A stretch of DNA of 64,000 bases from Algoriphagus aquimarinus (GTDB lineage: Bacteria > Bacteroidota > Bacteroidia > Cytophagales > Cyclobacteriaceae). The translations under genes were made by a program, and so were the position numbers. The notes under the pieces are model-generated. The model was given only the letters and a program-made list of their open reading frames with translations. It was not told where the DNA came from and ran no database searches. Below, piece after piece: positions 44,489-53,041 of the stretch (position 1 is the first letter of the stretch; each line of letters begins with the position of its first letter). The stretch is taken from positions 30,499 to 94,498 of the forward strand of contig NZ_FOKK01000019.1 in NCBI RefSeq assembly GCF_900112005.1, in the 5' to 3' direction.

Positions 44489-45369
44489 ACTGATGTTTGA
44501 AAAGGTTTTGGAGAATGTTCTGCCGAGTACTCGAAGAGAACAGGTTCAAATTCTTTTGAATTATACCGTTGAAAGGCTAGCGATTTTTCCAATTCCTCTT
44601 CAGAAAATGAAAGCTGAAAATGTGCCAAGATTTGGGGGATTGAATTAAGGAAATCAGGATACAGAACAAACAACTCATTTCCATTTTGGGCCTTAACAGC
44701 ACTTTTTCTATGTCCGGCTACAATGCTTCGCAGGTAACTTTCAAAATCGACACTGCTTGAAGAGTTATCTACAAAATGTTTTCTCAACATATCCACAGGA
44801 TGATGCCACCATTCAATAAAGCCACCATCTTTATTTTTCAGCGTCTTTACAAGATTCTCTGAATTCCTATCTATATACATCCAAGGCGTATTTGGATAAA
44901 GCTTCTGGAAGAGATGAATCAAGAATACATTCCAAGAAGTTAATTTAAAAACTATAGACTTTTTGCCATCTCCCGGAATCCGGTATGCCTCAATAATTTG
45001 CTTTAATTGGGTGAGGATTTGCGCTTCAGGAAGTTGATTTAGCAGATAAGAAAGCAGAAGCCCATTGATTGATTCTGGTTCTGAAATCATTCTTACTTGT
45101 GACGATGAGCCAAGCATTCTTCCTAGCAAAGTGGAACCACAGTGAGAAGTATGGAAGATAAAGCCTCTAATGGGCAGTAATTCTTCTTCTGTTGGAGCAG
45201 TGATGTCTCCTAGAATAGAGGATTTTCGATCATTGAGTGGTTTTCGAGTTGCTGAGACTCCTTGATTAAAAAAAGGATATTGAAAAACTTCGGGAATTAT
45301 TTCTTCACAATAAGTGACAGGATTTCCAGTCACACAAGTATGGATCGGGAAGCTGAAAGGTTTTGGCAT
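44485..45369 (-). CDS. Sulfotransferase-like P-loop protein
   Basis: A 294-residue protein without signal peptide. The segment GFIFHTSHCGSTLLGRML (residues about 68-85) resembles the PAPS 5'-phosphosulfate loop of sulfotransferases, followed by ISEPESINGLL; later, WMYIDRNSENLVKTL resembles the 3'-phosphate-binding region with its R-N-P/S element. It probably belongs to the sulfotransferase/P-loop superfamily, but the substrate is unknown. Its last 4 bases overlap the start of the metallo-beta-lactamase gene, so the two are translated together. Confidence 0.7.
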   Translation of the reverse strand: MPKPFSFPIHTCVTGNPVTYCEEIIPEVFQYPFFNQGVSATRKPLNDRKSSILGDITAPTEEELLPIRGFIFHTSHCGSTLLGRMLGSSSQVRMISEPESINGLLLSYLLNQLPEAQILTQLKQIIEAYRIPGDGKKSIVFKLTSWNVFLIHLFQKLYPNTPWMYIDRNSENLVKTLKNKDGGFIEWWHHPVDMLRKHFVDNSSSSVDFESYLRSIVAGHRKSAVKAQNGNELFVLYPDFLNSIPQILAHFQLSFSEEELEKSLAFQRYNSKEFEPVLFEYSAEHSPKPFQTSV

Positions 45370-45388
45370 ATAGTCAGTAAAAATACAG

Positions 45389-45434
45389 ATTTGCCTGCAC
45401 CAATATCACTTGTTGACATCTAGTGCAGGCAATT
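45389..45434 (-). terminator. Terminator-like hairpin after the large dehydrogenase gene
   Basis: TTGCCTGCAC / GTGCAGGCAA form a 10-pair stem with a 22-base loop, 8 bases beyond the stop of the 45441 gene. A short T-rich stretch follows on the minus strand. Confidence 0.55.
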
Positions 45435-45440
45435 TATTGT

Positions 45441-48400
45441 TTACTTTCTCAATGTCTCCAAATAGCTAACCAAGTCTACTAGCTCAGTTTCTGAAAGTGG
45501 AAACTTCGGCATCAAAGATTCGTCAAGTTGGGTGACGCTTTCTACGTCTACAAGTTTGTAGACTTTCTGCTCACTTGAACCGACCAATTTCACTACCAGA
45601 TCATTTTCCGTCTTGGAATTGACAATACAAGTAAACTCAGTACCATCTTTCATTTTGACGAGTTGAGTTTCGTAGCCAAATCCCATACCTTCGGATGGAT
45701 TGATCACGGCATTGAAAAGCCCTTCTTTGGAGAGTTTATCGCCGATTTCTGTTAGGCCTGGGCCAAAATCAATCCCTTCATTCCCGATTTTATGACATGA
45801 TACGCAGTAGTTAGAAGCGATGGTTTTTCCATTTTCTATCGATCCACTTGCGGCAACCAATTTGGCAATATCATATTGCTTGGCTGTGGCGCTGCCAAAT
45901 TTCTCATTGGCTTCAGATCGGATGTTTCCATTCCAGGAAGAAAGAAGAATTTTCTGAGCTATCGGTAGCATATCTGCAGGAATCTTATCTGCTTTTGCCA
46001 ACTCCATTAGGTATGGCTCAGAATTGAAGCCTTTCGCAGCTTCCATAGCTGCAGTTCGTGTTTCCAGTGATTTTGATTCGTCTGTGTACACCTCAGCCAA
46101 TAGTTTGGCCATATCCTCGTTGTCTATAGTCCCAAATTTCTCCATGGATAATATAGCTTTTGCTTGATCAGAATCTGCAAAAGCCTTTTTGATATCATTC
46201 ATGCCATAGAGTGAAGCAAAACTATTGGCAGCCATTTGAGAATGCTGGTTGTTGTCTGATTGGTAGATCAACTTTTCCAGTCTTACCTTTTGATCAGTCA
46301 AACCATATTTGCTAACTACATCCAAAAAGTCTCGGTCATCCGCGATACTTCCGGCTGTTTGTTTGGCAAGTGCTAGAATATCACGATCTGGTGAGGCTTG
46401 ATCAAAATTGATCTGTCTTAAAATAATGAGCTGATCTTCTTCTGGTGCATTTGCCAATAGTGATTTCAGTGTGATGTGTTTGGACGCAGGTGACTGGAAA
46501 TCCAAAGCTCTATAATAGGCCTGATTGTTTCTGCCTGGCTGTGTAAGGATGATTTTTCCCAAAAGTTCAGAAGTGTTAGAAGCCCTTGATCTCCACACAA
46601 TATCCTTCGCAACTTGGTTCTCCATCCATCCTGAACCGCTTGCTTCTAGGTATTTTGGCAAGTAATCATCCCAAAAACCTTCTGCTGCAATACCCAAAGC
46701 CTCCAAATACCAACGATCTCCATTTTCATAACCGTCGACAAGCTTCAGCCATACTTCTGGACTAGATTTGTAGCGGATTGCCAATGCTACTTCTCTTCGG
46801 ACTTGGGCCGACTGATCACCTGCCATTTGTAGTAAGAAGGAGACATCACTCATTTTGTTATTTCTATAAGCTCGAATAGCAGCTACCCGGATATTCTCAT
46901 CCGTATCTGTTGACGCAGTTTTGATGTAGTCGTTACCATTGGAAAGTTTGGTTAGTACCCAAAATGCTCTGGCTCTCATTCGGCTTTCTCCTGCAGTAAA
47001 TAGTTTCTCCAATGCATCTTTTGCCTCGTCACCTTTTTCTACCAAAGCCATGAATGCTTTAAAGTGAGTAGCACGATTTGGGCTTTGAAGTAAATTGATC
47101 AAGGAAGAAATACTGGTGTAATCTGGCTTGCTTACTTTATAGTCAACACCTTTTGGAGCGAGTCTGTAGACTCTACCTTTGTCCTGATCTCCCATCGCAT
47201 GACCACCTACTCCTGGATCATACCAATCTGAAATGAAGAGGGAGCCATCAGGGGCTACAGTTACATCAGAAGGGCGAAACCAATTGTCTCTAGGATTCCC
47301 ATCCAAAAGATTGATGATTTTCGCATTGAATCCCGCACCTGAAGGCACGGTAGGATAGGCTCTTACGATATTAGGACCTGCGTCAGAGTGAATGACCTGA
47401 TTTTGATATTCTTCTGGAAGTAATTTCCCCTCGTAAACCAAAATACCTGTAGGTGATCCAGCGTAAGTTTGCAGGAGGTTAGGAACTACACCAGGATCAT
47501 TCAAGTGCCAATGCTGCTGATAAACAGAATCCTCCATGTTGATTCTCCTTGCTCTCCAATCGGCGCCAGTGAATTCATCTTTGAAACCATAGTTGCCATA
47601 ATCCATCACGTAGTTGATCCGAGTGCTTCGGTTGCCATCATCATCGTTGTCGGACTGCCACATTCTACCGTAGCTATCTGTCGCTACTTCGTAGTTGTTT
47701 CTAAAGTTCCAGCCCAACACTTCCACATCTGATCCATCAGGATTCATGCGGAAAACCATTCCTTCTTTATAAGGTTGAGTTTTGTTATTTACTGGTCTGC
47801 CCAGTGGATCCAAAATCGGAGTGCCGTCTGCATGATGCAAACCTTCACCAGCATTTCCGTAGTTGAAATACAATTTTCCGTCAGGACCAAAAGTGAAGGA
47901 GTGCATACCATGATCATGCTGAACTCCTCCTACGCCCATGAATAAAATCTCTTTTTTCTCCGGAACATCATCTCCATCTGCATCTGTAAATACATATACA
48001 TATGGACTGACAGAGACATAAACTTTGTCTCCAAAGACCGCGATACCTAAGGCCGCATTGATATCATTGCCCTGGTAGAAAACTTTGGATTCATCAGCTA
48101 CGCCATCTCCGTCTGTATCCTCCATAATGAGGATTCTGTCACCCTCTGCTCTAGTGGGATTGCGGGGATTTAAAGCTGTTCTATAATTATATGCTTCTGC
48201 AATCCAAATCCTTCCACGGTCATCGATATCCATATTGGTTGGGTTTGACATCATAGGTTCGGAAGCAAAAAGTGTGAGTTCTAGTCGCTCATCTCCAATT
48301 ACGATTCCGTCTATTGCGTGCTCTGAAGATCGTTTTTGCTCATCGGTAAGTTGAGAATATTGTTCGTCTGTGAGTAATTCAGGTTTTTTTTCACAGGAAA

Positions 48401-48446
48401 AAAGTGAAAACCCCAGCAGGCTGAGGACAGTAAATTTCTTAAACAT
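45441..48446 (-). CDS. PVC-type heme-binding CxxCH lipoprotein (dehydrogenase/HEAT/cytochrome)
   Basis: A 1001-residue lipoprotein (lipobox LFSC, Cys 18). Residues 50-430 form a beta-propeller sugar-dehydrogenase-like domain (TIGR02604-like), with MSNPTNMDIDDRGRIWIAEAYNYR, HDHGMHSFTFGPDGKLYFNYGN and APDGSLFISDWYDPGVGGH in shorter parts. HEAT-like repeats follow to about 860. A C-terminal cytochrome c domain has NYCVSCHKIGNEG and a late Met (EGMGFGYETQ) as possible haem ligand. The layout is common in Planctomycetes and Bacteroidota. It probably oxidises a sugar or other alcohol in the periplasm; substrate unknown. Confidence 0.88.
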   Translation of the reverse strand: MFKKFTVLSLLGFSLFSCEKKPELLTDEQYSQLTDEQKRSSEHAIDGIVIGDERLELTLFASEPMMSNPTNMDIDDRGRIWIAEAYNYRTALNPRNPTRAEGDRILIMEDTDGDGVADESKVFYQGNDINAALGIAVFGDKVYVSVSPYVYVFTDADGDDVPEKKEILFMGVGGVQHDHGMHSFTFGPDGKLYFNYGNAGEGLHHADGTPILDPLGRPVNNKTQPYKEGMVFRMNPDGSDVEVLGWNFRNNYEVATDSYGRMWQSDNDDDGNRSTRINYVMDYGNYGFKDEFTGADWRARRINMEDSVYQQHWHLNDPGVVPNLLQTYAGSPTGILVYEGKLLPEEYQNQVIHSDAGPNIVRAYPTVPSGAGFNAKIINLLDGNPRDNWFRPSDVTVAPDGSLFISDWYDPGVGGHAMGDQDKGRVYRLAPKGVDYKVSKPDYTSISSLINLLQSPNRATHFKAFMALVEKGDEAKDALEKLFTAGESRMRARAFWVLTKLSNGNDYIKTASTDTDENIRVAAIRAYRNNKMSDVSFLLQMAGDQSAQVRREVALAIRYKSSPEVWLKLVDGYENGDRWYLEALGIAAEGFWDDYLPKYLEASGSGWMENQVAKDIVWRSRASNTSELLGKIILTQPGRNNQAYYRALDFQSPASKHITLKSLLANAPEEDQLIILRQINFDQASPDRDILALAKQTAGSIADDRDFLDVVSKYGLTDQKVRLEKLIYQSDNNQHSQMAANSFASLYGMNDIKKAFADSDQAKAILSMEKFGTIDNEDMAKLLAEVYTDESKSLETRTAAMEAAKGFNSEPYLMELAKADKIPADMLPIAQKILLSSWNGNIRSEANEKFGSATAKQYDIAKLVAASGSIENGKTIASNYCVSCHKIGNEGIDFGPGLTEIGDKLSKEGLFNAVINPSEGMGFGYETQLVKMKDGTEFTCIVNSKTENDLVVKLVGSSEQKVYKLVDVESVTQLDESLMPKFPLSETELVDLVSYLETLRK

Positions 48447-48658
48447 AGGATTGGAGGTTAATAGGGTTTTAAGATATAAAAATCAAATTAAGGAAAAGAT
48501 ATGAAAGGGGAATATATGAGGGATAAAAGGTAGTTGATTAGCTGGTTCACTTTCAAATAAGTAGGGTTTATTTCAGATAAGCTGACTCTTCCTATATCCC
48601 AAGAAAAAATGGCTATGTGAATATGCGTTCTTTCCGCTCAAAATCTTATGTTTATAGA

Positions 48659-49771
48659 ATGAACAATTCCTTTAAACTTACACTAATACTATTTTTATTT
48701 CTCTTCTCAAGTGCTTCTAACGCGCAGGAAATCCGCTGGTATGGTGAAAGCCCGGAGATGATTCAAGCGTTGGAAGGCAGGGGTTGGGAGGATATAGGAT
48801 TTAATCGTCTGCCTGCTTCTGCTGAAAATATCGTCAGATCCCCAGTGTGGAATTTGTCCAGACAAACTGCTGGTCTTACCCTACGCTTCACCTCAGATAG
48901 TCCCGAAATACAAGTTTCTTTTACCCCTACTTCCACTCGGTTGGAAATGCCACATATGCCCGCTACAGGTGTGAGTGGAGTGGATCTGTATGTAAAAGAC
49001 GGTTCGGGCAAACTGTTATGGGTAAGAGGAAATTACAAGTTTGGCGAAAAGGTGACTTACCAGTTTCAGTTAGATAGTGAATCAGGATCGCCAAAAGAAT
49101 TTCAGCTATTCCTACCACTTTATAATGGATTGAGTGGTTTGGAGATAGGAGTGCCTGATGATAAAAGTTTTGCATTCACTCCGAAAAGAACGGAAAAGCC
49201 AATTTTGGTATATGGTACTTCCATAGCTCAAGGAGCCTGTGCTTCGAGGCCAGGTATGGCTTGGACAAATATTGTGGCAAGGGAAATGAATATGCCGATG
49301 ATCAATTTGGCTTTTTCAGGAAATGGAAGAATGGAGACAGAAGTGATAGAATACGTCTCTCAAATCGATCCTGCAATTTTCATCTTAGACTGTCTGCCAA
49401 ATCTAGGCCCAGGAGCTGGATTTAGTTCAGATGATATAAAAGAAAAGATCAGATATGCCGTAACCACACTTCGTGCTAAATATCCTGATACACCGATTTT
49501 ATTAACTGAGCATGCAGGGTACTCAGATGGTTTGGTCTATGAGCCAAGAGCGGAAATCTATGAAAACCTGAATGCTTGGCTTCAGGAAAGTTTTGGGCAG
49601 TTAAATGAGCGAGGAGTGACGGGGCTATACACCTTAACCAAAGAAGAAATTGGCTTGGGGACAGACGACTTCGTAGATGGCACACACCCGACAGATTTGG
49701 GGATGGCAAAGTATGCTTCGGCTTATGCTAAAAAATTAAAAGAGATTTTTGGGAAACAGGCAAGGAAGTAG
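48659..49771 (+). CDS. Secreted SGNH/GDSL hydrolase
   Basis: A 370-residue exported esterase. The signal peptide is MNNSFKLTLILFLFLFSSASNAQ. Residues 25-160 form an N-terminal beta domain (SGNH_hydro_N type), and the hydrolase domain follows: block I with the nucleophile in VYGTSIAQGACASRPG (GTS), NLAFSGNGRMETEV (the Gly and Asn of SGNH), and block V DGTHPTDLGMAKYA with the Asp-x-x-His pair. Such proteins remove acetyl groups from polysaccharides. ATG 48659 starts the signal peptide; GTG and ATG codons further up are alternatives. Divergent from the dehydrogenase lipoprotein. Confidence 0.88.
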   Translation: MNNSFKLTLILFLFLFSSASNAQEIRWYGESPEMIQALEGRGWEDIGFNRLPASAENIVRSPVWNLSRQTAGLTLRFTSDSPEIQVSFTPTSTRLEMPHMPATGVSGVDLYVKDGSGKLLWVRGNYKFGEKVTYQFQLDSESGSPKEFQLFLPLYNGLSGLEIGVPDDKSFAFTPKRTEKPILVYGTSIAQGACASRPGMAWTNIVAREMNMPMINLAFSGNGRMETEVIEYVSQIDPAIFILDCLPNLGPGAGFSSDDIKEKIRYAVTTLRAKYPDTPILLTEHAGYSDGLVYEPRAEIYENLNAWLQESFGQLNERGVTGLYTLTKEEIGLGTDDFVDGTHPTDLGMAKYASAYAKKLKEIFGKQARK

Positions 49772-49870
49772 AAGTCTACAGGTGCATATGATTGGTTTTT
49801 AATATCCTGACGATCAGTGCTTTTATTCGGTTTAAATGGGTTTCTGCTAGTATGCCTATTCAAATATGAA

Positions 49871-50353
49871 TCAGTCTATTGCCCACATTCCTGCCTTTCG
49901 ACTACGGGCTTCTTTTTCAAGTTTTTTGAAATATTCTGCATACTTGACATTTGGAGGAAAAGTAGCTGCTGTAGCATAACCGTCTTGTACCAACAAGGCA
50001 TTTAAAAACCTGCCATCTTCCAAATAAACATAGGCCAAAGTTCTTTTGTAACGGTCATATCTCCCAACATCATAAACGAGCCTTACTCTTTTACCTATGA
50101 GAAGCGCCTTCACATAAGCTGAGGCTTCCTTTCCGAAGTATTCAATTTCTGTCCTTCCCGTCCTTCTAGCTTCTGGTGTATCTATCCCGATCAACCTTAT
50201 TTTCTCATTTGTGCCATCCTCATTTATCACCCAAAAAGTGTCTCCATCTACGAATTTTGAAATTTTCAAAAGCTCAGTTTGCTGCTGTGCAGTTGCGGAA
50301 ATTGTAATAAGTGTAAAAATAAAAACCAGATAGGTTTTTAGGAGCTTGTTCAT
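49871..50353 (-). CDS. Secreted thermonuclease (SNase-like), copy 1
   Basis: A 160-residue exported nuclease of the staphylococcal nuclease type. After the signal peptide (to ISATAQ), the fold shows FVDGDTFWV, the IRLIGIDTPEAR segment (catalytic Arg and Glu plus the Asp of the calcium site), EYFGKEASAYVK and DRYKRTLAYVYL with the second catalytic Arg. All active-site residues known from the family are present. A close paralogue lies at 63123. Confidence 0.9.
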   Translation of the reverse strand: MNKLLKTYLVFIFTLITISATAQQQTELLKISKFVDGDTFWVINEDGTNEKIRLIGIDTPEARRTGRTEIEYFGKEASAYVKALLIGKRVRLVYDVGRYDRYKRTLAYVYLEDGRFLNALLVQDGYATAATFPPNVKYAEYFKKLEKEARSRKAGMWAID

Positions 50354-50431
50354 TTCTCTAGGTTTGGTATACTAAGGAAGGTTTTAATTTTAAGATATGC
50401 TTACGGATTCAGCATCTTTTAGGCTTTTGCT

Positions 50432-51010
50432 ATGGAATTGAGAGAAATGAAGGATGAAGAGTTTGATTCACTTTATCCTGTAAAAATTAAAAAACTTTCC
50501 GGGACACACTGGACACCAGTGGATGTAGCGAAGAAAGCTATGTTTTTTTTGTGCGGAGCAGAGAGCAAATCCATCTTGGATTTAGGTTCTGGTGCTGGTA
50601 AATTTTGTTTAATCGCTGCGGCGCATGTAGATGCTAAGATAACTGGAGTGGAGCAGCGTGAGAATCTTATTCAGATTTCTAGAAAACTAGCTGTAAAATT
50701 TCAGCTTCAAAATCTGGAATTTATTCATGATGATTTGAATAATCTTGATTTTGGCGCATTTGACGCCTTTTATTTCTTCAATTCCTTTGAAGAAAATATC
50801 AATCTCAAGGACAAACTGGATAAGGAAAATCGTGTCGACCTAGAACTGTACCATTCTTATATAGCCTTACTCAGCGAAAAGTTTAAAAGATTGCCTGTTG
50901 GTACCAGAATCGTGACCTATTGCGGCGAAGCTACTGAGATACCAGCCAGCTATTTGCTAATCAAATCAAGCAACAAAGATAAATTGAGGTTTTGGGAAAA
51001 AGTTGAATGA
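50432..51010 (+). CDS. SAM-dependent methyltransferase
   Basis: A 192-residue class I methyltransferase. Motif I is SILDLGSGAGKFCLIAA (about residues 49-65), followed by the acidic end of the second strand in ITGVEQRENLIQIS and the motif IV region FDAFYFFNSFEENI. The substrate is unknown. It is divergent from the thermonuclease and convergent with the phosphorelay operon. Confidence 0.85.
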   Translation: MELREMKDEEFDSLYPVKIKKLSGTHWTPVDVAKKAMFFLCGAESKSILDLGSGAGKFCLIAAAHVDAKITGVEQRENLIQISRKLAVKFQLQNLEFIHDDLNNLDFGAFDAFYFFNSFEENINLKDKLDKENRVDLELYHSYIALLSEKFKRLPVGTRIVTYCGEATEIPASYLLIKSSNKDKLRFWEKVE

Positions 51011-51109
51011 ATGACCTTTGTAGTTTTATTCCAGTCTTAAGGAACATGCGGCAAGTATTATATGAGATTAAAAAAGAATACCGTTAGCTTGAATGTTGCA
51101 ATCACTCTT

Positions 51110-51811
51110 TTATATAAGATTTAGTTTGTTCATTAATTCTGAACGTCTGGATCTACTAATTGGAATAACAAATTTTTGAATCAGAATTGTGTTGTCCTGT
51201 ATGTCTATTATTTTGCTAAGGTTGATAATATATGATCTATGAACCTGGAAAAAGAATTCAGTAGGAAGTTTAGCTTTAATTTTTGAAAGGGTTGTATGAA
51301 CTCTATATTCTTTGTCTTCGAGGTGAATCAAAACATAGTCACCTTTAGCTTCGATCATATTTACATCCTTAGAATTAAGTTTGATCAACCGTTTGTCAAT
51401 ATTGATATAAAATTGACTGGTGCCTTTTGAGTTTGTTATGGTTTCGCTAGGGGAAATGCTCAGTATTTTTTCCACTTTTAAAATGGCCTTTTTAAATCTG
51501 TCAGGATCTATAGGTTTTATTAGAAAGGCAGCAATGTTCTCGTAATCAAAGGCTTTTAGGGCGGATTCTTTATCGGAAGTGGTTAATATAATTTGTGAAG
51601 AACTTTTTAGGGTCTGTAAGAAATCAAATCCAGAAAAGCCTGGCATGTGCACGTCTAGAAAAATCAAATCCACTTGTTCCTTGTTAAGAAAAATAAATGC
51701 ATCCATTGCATTGTTAAAAGCGCCCACCACCTCAAGATTAGGTTCTTGGTTGCATAAAAAAGTTAAAATTTCTCTTGACACACTCTCGTCGTCAACTACA
51801 ATGCAGTTCAT
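51110..51811 (-). CDS. LytTR-family response regulator
   Basis: A 233-residue response regulator. The receiver domain has the acidic pair VVDDES, phospho-acceptor Asp 53 in LIFLDVHMPG, the Thr in LTTSDK and Lys in LIKPID. A LytTR DNA-binding domain fills residues 135-233 (VNMIEAKGDYVLIHL, FFQVHRSYIINLSKI). It is the last gene of the four-gene phosphorelay operon, overlapping the Hpt gene by 20 bases, and is the likely transcription output. Confidence 0.92.
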   Translation of the reverse strand: MNCIVVDDESVSREILTFLCNQEPNLEVVGAFNNAMDAFIFLNKEQVDLIFLDVHMPGFSGFDFLQTLKSSSQIILTTSDKESALKAFDYENIAAFLIKPIDPDRFKKAILKVEKILSISPSETITNSKGTSQFYINIDKRLIKLNSKDVNMIEAKGDYVLIHLEDKEYRVHTTLSKIKAKLPTEFFFQVHRSYIINLSKIIDIQDNTILIQKFVIPISRSRRSELMNKLNLI

Positions 51812-52139
51812 GTGGTTCCTCCGGATATTCTGGGAGAAATTTAAGAATTTTTGTGACGATTTCCAGAAATTCTTCTTGATTATTTAGTTTTCCATCTCTT
51901 AAATCTAATTCATGCTGGTTTGCTAGTACAAAACCTTGCTCCATTTGAAAAAAGGCAATTTTGTGATTGATTTTATGGACTATTTCTGCTGCCCAAAAAT
52001 AATTTTCTGCTTTCAGCGCCTTCTTGTAATTATCTAATTCCTCCGGAAGTTCGGTGATTAAAACCCGAAGTATCTTCACTTCAAATTTTTCATTGCCGTT
52101 AGATAGGGTCTTAAGATACTTGAGTGAAGGACGTTCCAT
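51792..52139 (-). CDS. Hpt-domain phosphotransfer protein
   Basis: A 115-residue all-alpha protein. The segment WAAEIVHKINHKIAFFQM (residues 49-66) fits the Hpt phosphohistidine helix, with His 55 as the likely acceptor and a variant of H-x-[IL]-K. The helix before it (LPEELDNYKKALKAENY) is also Hpt-like. It would carry phosphate between receivers of the two response regulators in this operon. ATG 52139 is chosen because the longer frame from 52226 overlaps the neighbouring gene. Confidence 0.8.
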   Translation of the reverse strand: MERPSLKYLKTLSNGNEKFEVKILRVLITELPEELDNYKKALKAENYFWAAEIVHKINHKIAFFQMEQGFVLANQHELDLRDGKLNNQEEFLEIVTKILKFLPEYPEEPHELHCS

Positions 52140-52155
52140 TTGTTTACAGTAGATT

Positions 52156-52590
52156 TTATTCTGGTAGAAAGGTGTCGAATTGCATGTTTGCTTTCTTAGA
52201 AATGATAAGTTTGAATTTTGATACAATGTGTTTTTTATTTATTTTTTCACTCATCTGTCCAGCCGTTATATTCTGAATTAATAAGCCGAAGATCCATGAG
52301 TTGCGATCTCTTATATGTATGATCTCAATTGTTCCAGTTTCCTCTTGTAGCTTATTAGATACTTGAGCCAAGAACTGTTTGAAAGTCTTCTTTATATAGC
52401 TTGGGTTGCCTTTAATGAATGGCAAAGTGGTGTTTAGCTTAAAACGAATAGTGCCTTGCCCCTCCAAATCAATTATCAAGCTTTTCAAAAATTCGTAGCT
52501 ATCAATAATTTGCTCTTCGTTATCTAGAAGTGCAAAAGATGTATATATGTCATGTGTATTGACCATACTAGTGATTGGTTTTAAAGTCAT
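52156..52590 (-). CDS. Degenerate HATPase-like protein without a DHp domain
   Basis: A 144-residue protein resembling only the ATPase part of a histidine kinase. SYEFLKSLIIDLEG and LPFIKGNPSYIKKTFKQFL mirror the kinase pattern up to the N-box, but the N-box Asn residues appear as Gln (FKQFLAQVSN), and the Asp of the D-x-G-x-G box is Asn (LLIQNITAGQ). No DHp phospho-histidine helix precedes it. It may be a regulatory pseudokinase or a nucleotide sensor. It lies between a receiver gene and an Hpt gene, in one operon. ATG 52566 is an alternative start. Confidence 0.65.
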   Translation of the reverse strand: MTLKPITSMVNTHDIYTSFALLDNEEQIIDSYEFLKSLIIDLEGQGTIRFKLNTTLPFIKGNPSYIKKTFKQFLAQVSNKLQEETGTIEIIHIRDRNSWIFGLLIQNITAGQMSEKINKKHIVSKFKLIISKKANMQFDTFLPE

Positions 52591-52630
52591 TATAATGGGG
52601 CAAGGCTTGGGTGTTAAACAACTTACTCTT

Positions 52631-53041
52631 CTACTTAGGTGTTATTGTGTGAAGTGTTCTTATACTCCAATAGTTAATCAAAGATTTTACAGTTTCTTTA
52701 TATAGTTTGTGATCGAATGGCTTTTGAATAAAACTTGCTATTCCCAATTCATAGCAGGAATTAATGTCTGATAGATTAGTAGAGGTACTGAATACTACCA
52801 CTGGTATTAATTTTAAGTTGGGCATTGTTCTTATTTTTTTAAGGAATTCAATTCCATTAAGCCTCGGCATATTGAGGTCGAGCAAAATCAAATTCGGGAG
52901 AGTTTTAGCTGTTGTTAGGATGTCTAATGCTTCCTGTCCATCCTCAGCGTGAATTATTATGATCTCAAAGTGCAGGAGTGCTAGTGTTTGACTAAATCTG
53001 GCTTGTTCGAGTAAATCATCTTCTATTAGTAAAATCTGCAA
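52631..53041 (-). CDS. Single-domain CheY-like response regulator
   Basis: A 136-residue receiver domain alone. It has ILLIEDD, phospho-acceptor Asp 55 in LILLDLNMPR, Ser/Thr in VVFSTSTN and Lys in FIQKPFD, with no output domain. The start is TTG 53041: an in-frame stop lies 12 bases upstream and the first strand begins at this codon, so no other start is possible. It is the first gene of the phosphorelay operon, 40 bases before the degenerate HATPase gene. Confidence 0.9.
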   Translation of the reverse strand: MQILLIEDDLLEQARFSQTLALLHFEIIIIHAEDGQEALDILTTAKTLPNLILLDLNMPRLNGIEFLKKIRTMPNLKLIPVVVFSTSTNLSDINSCYELGIASFIQKPFDHKLYKETVKSLINYWSIRTLHTITPK

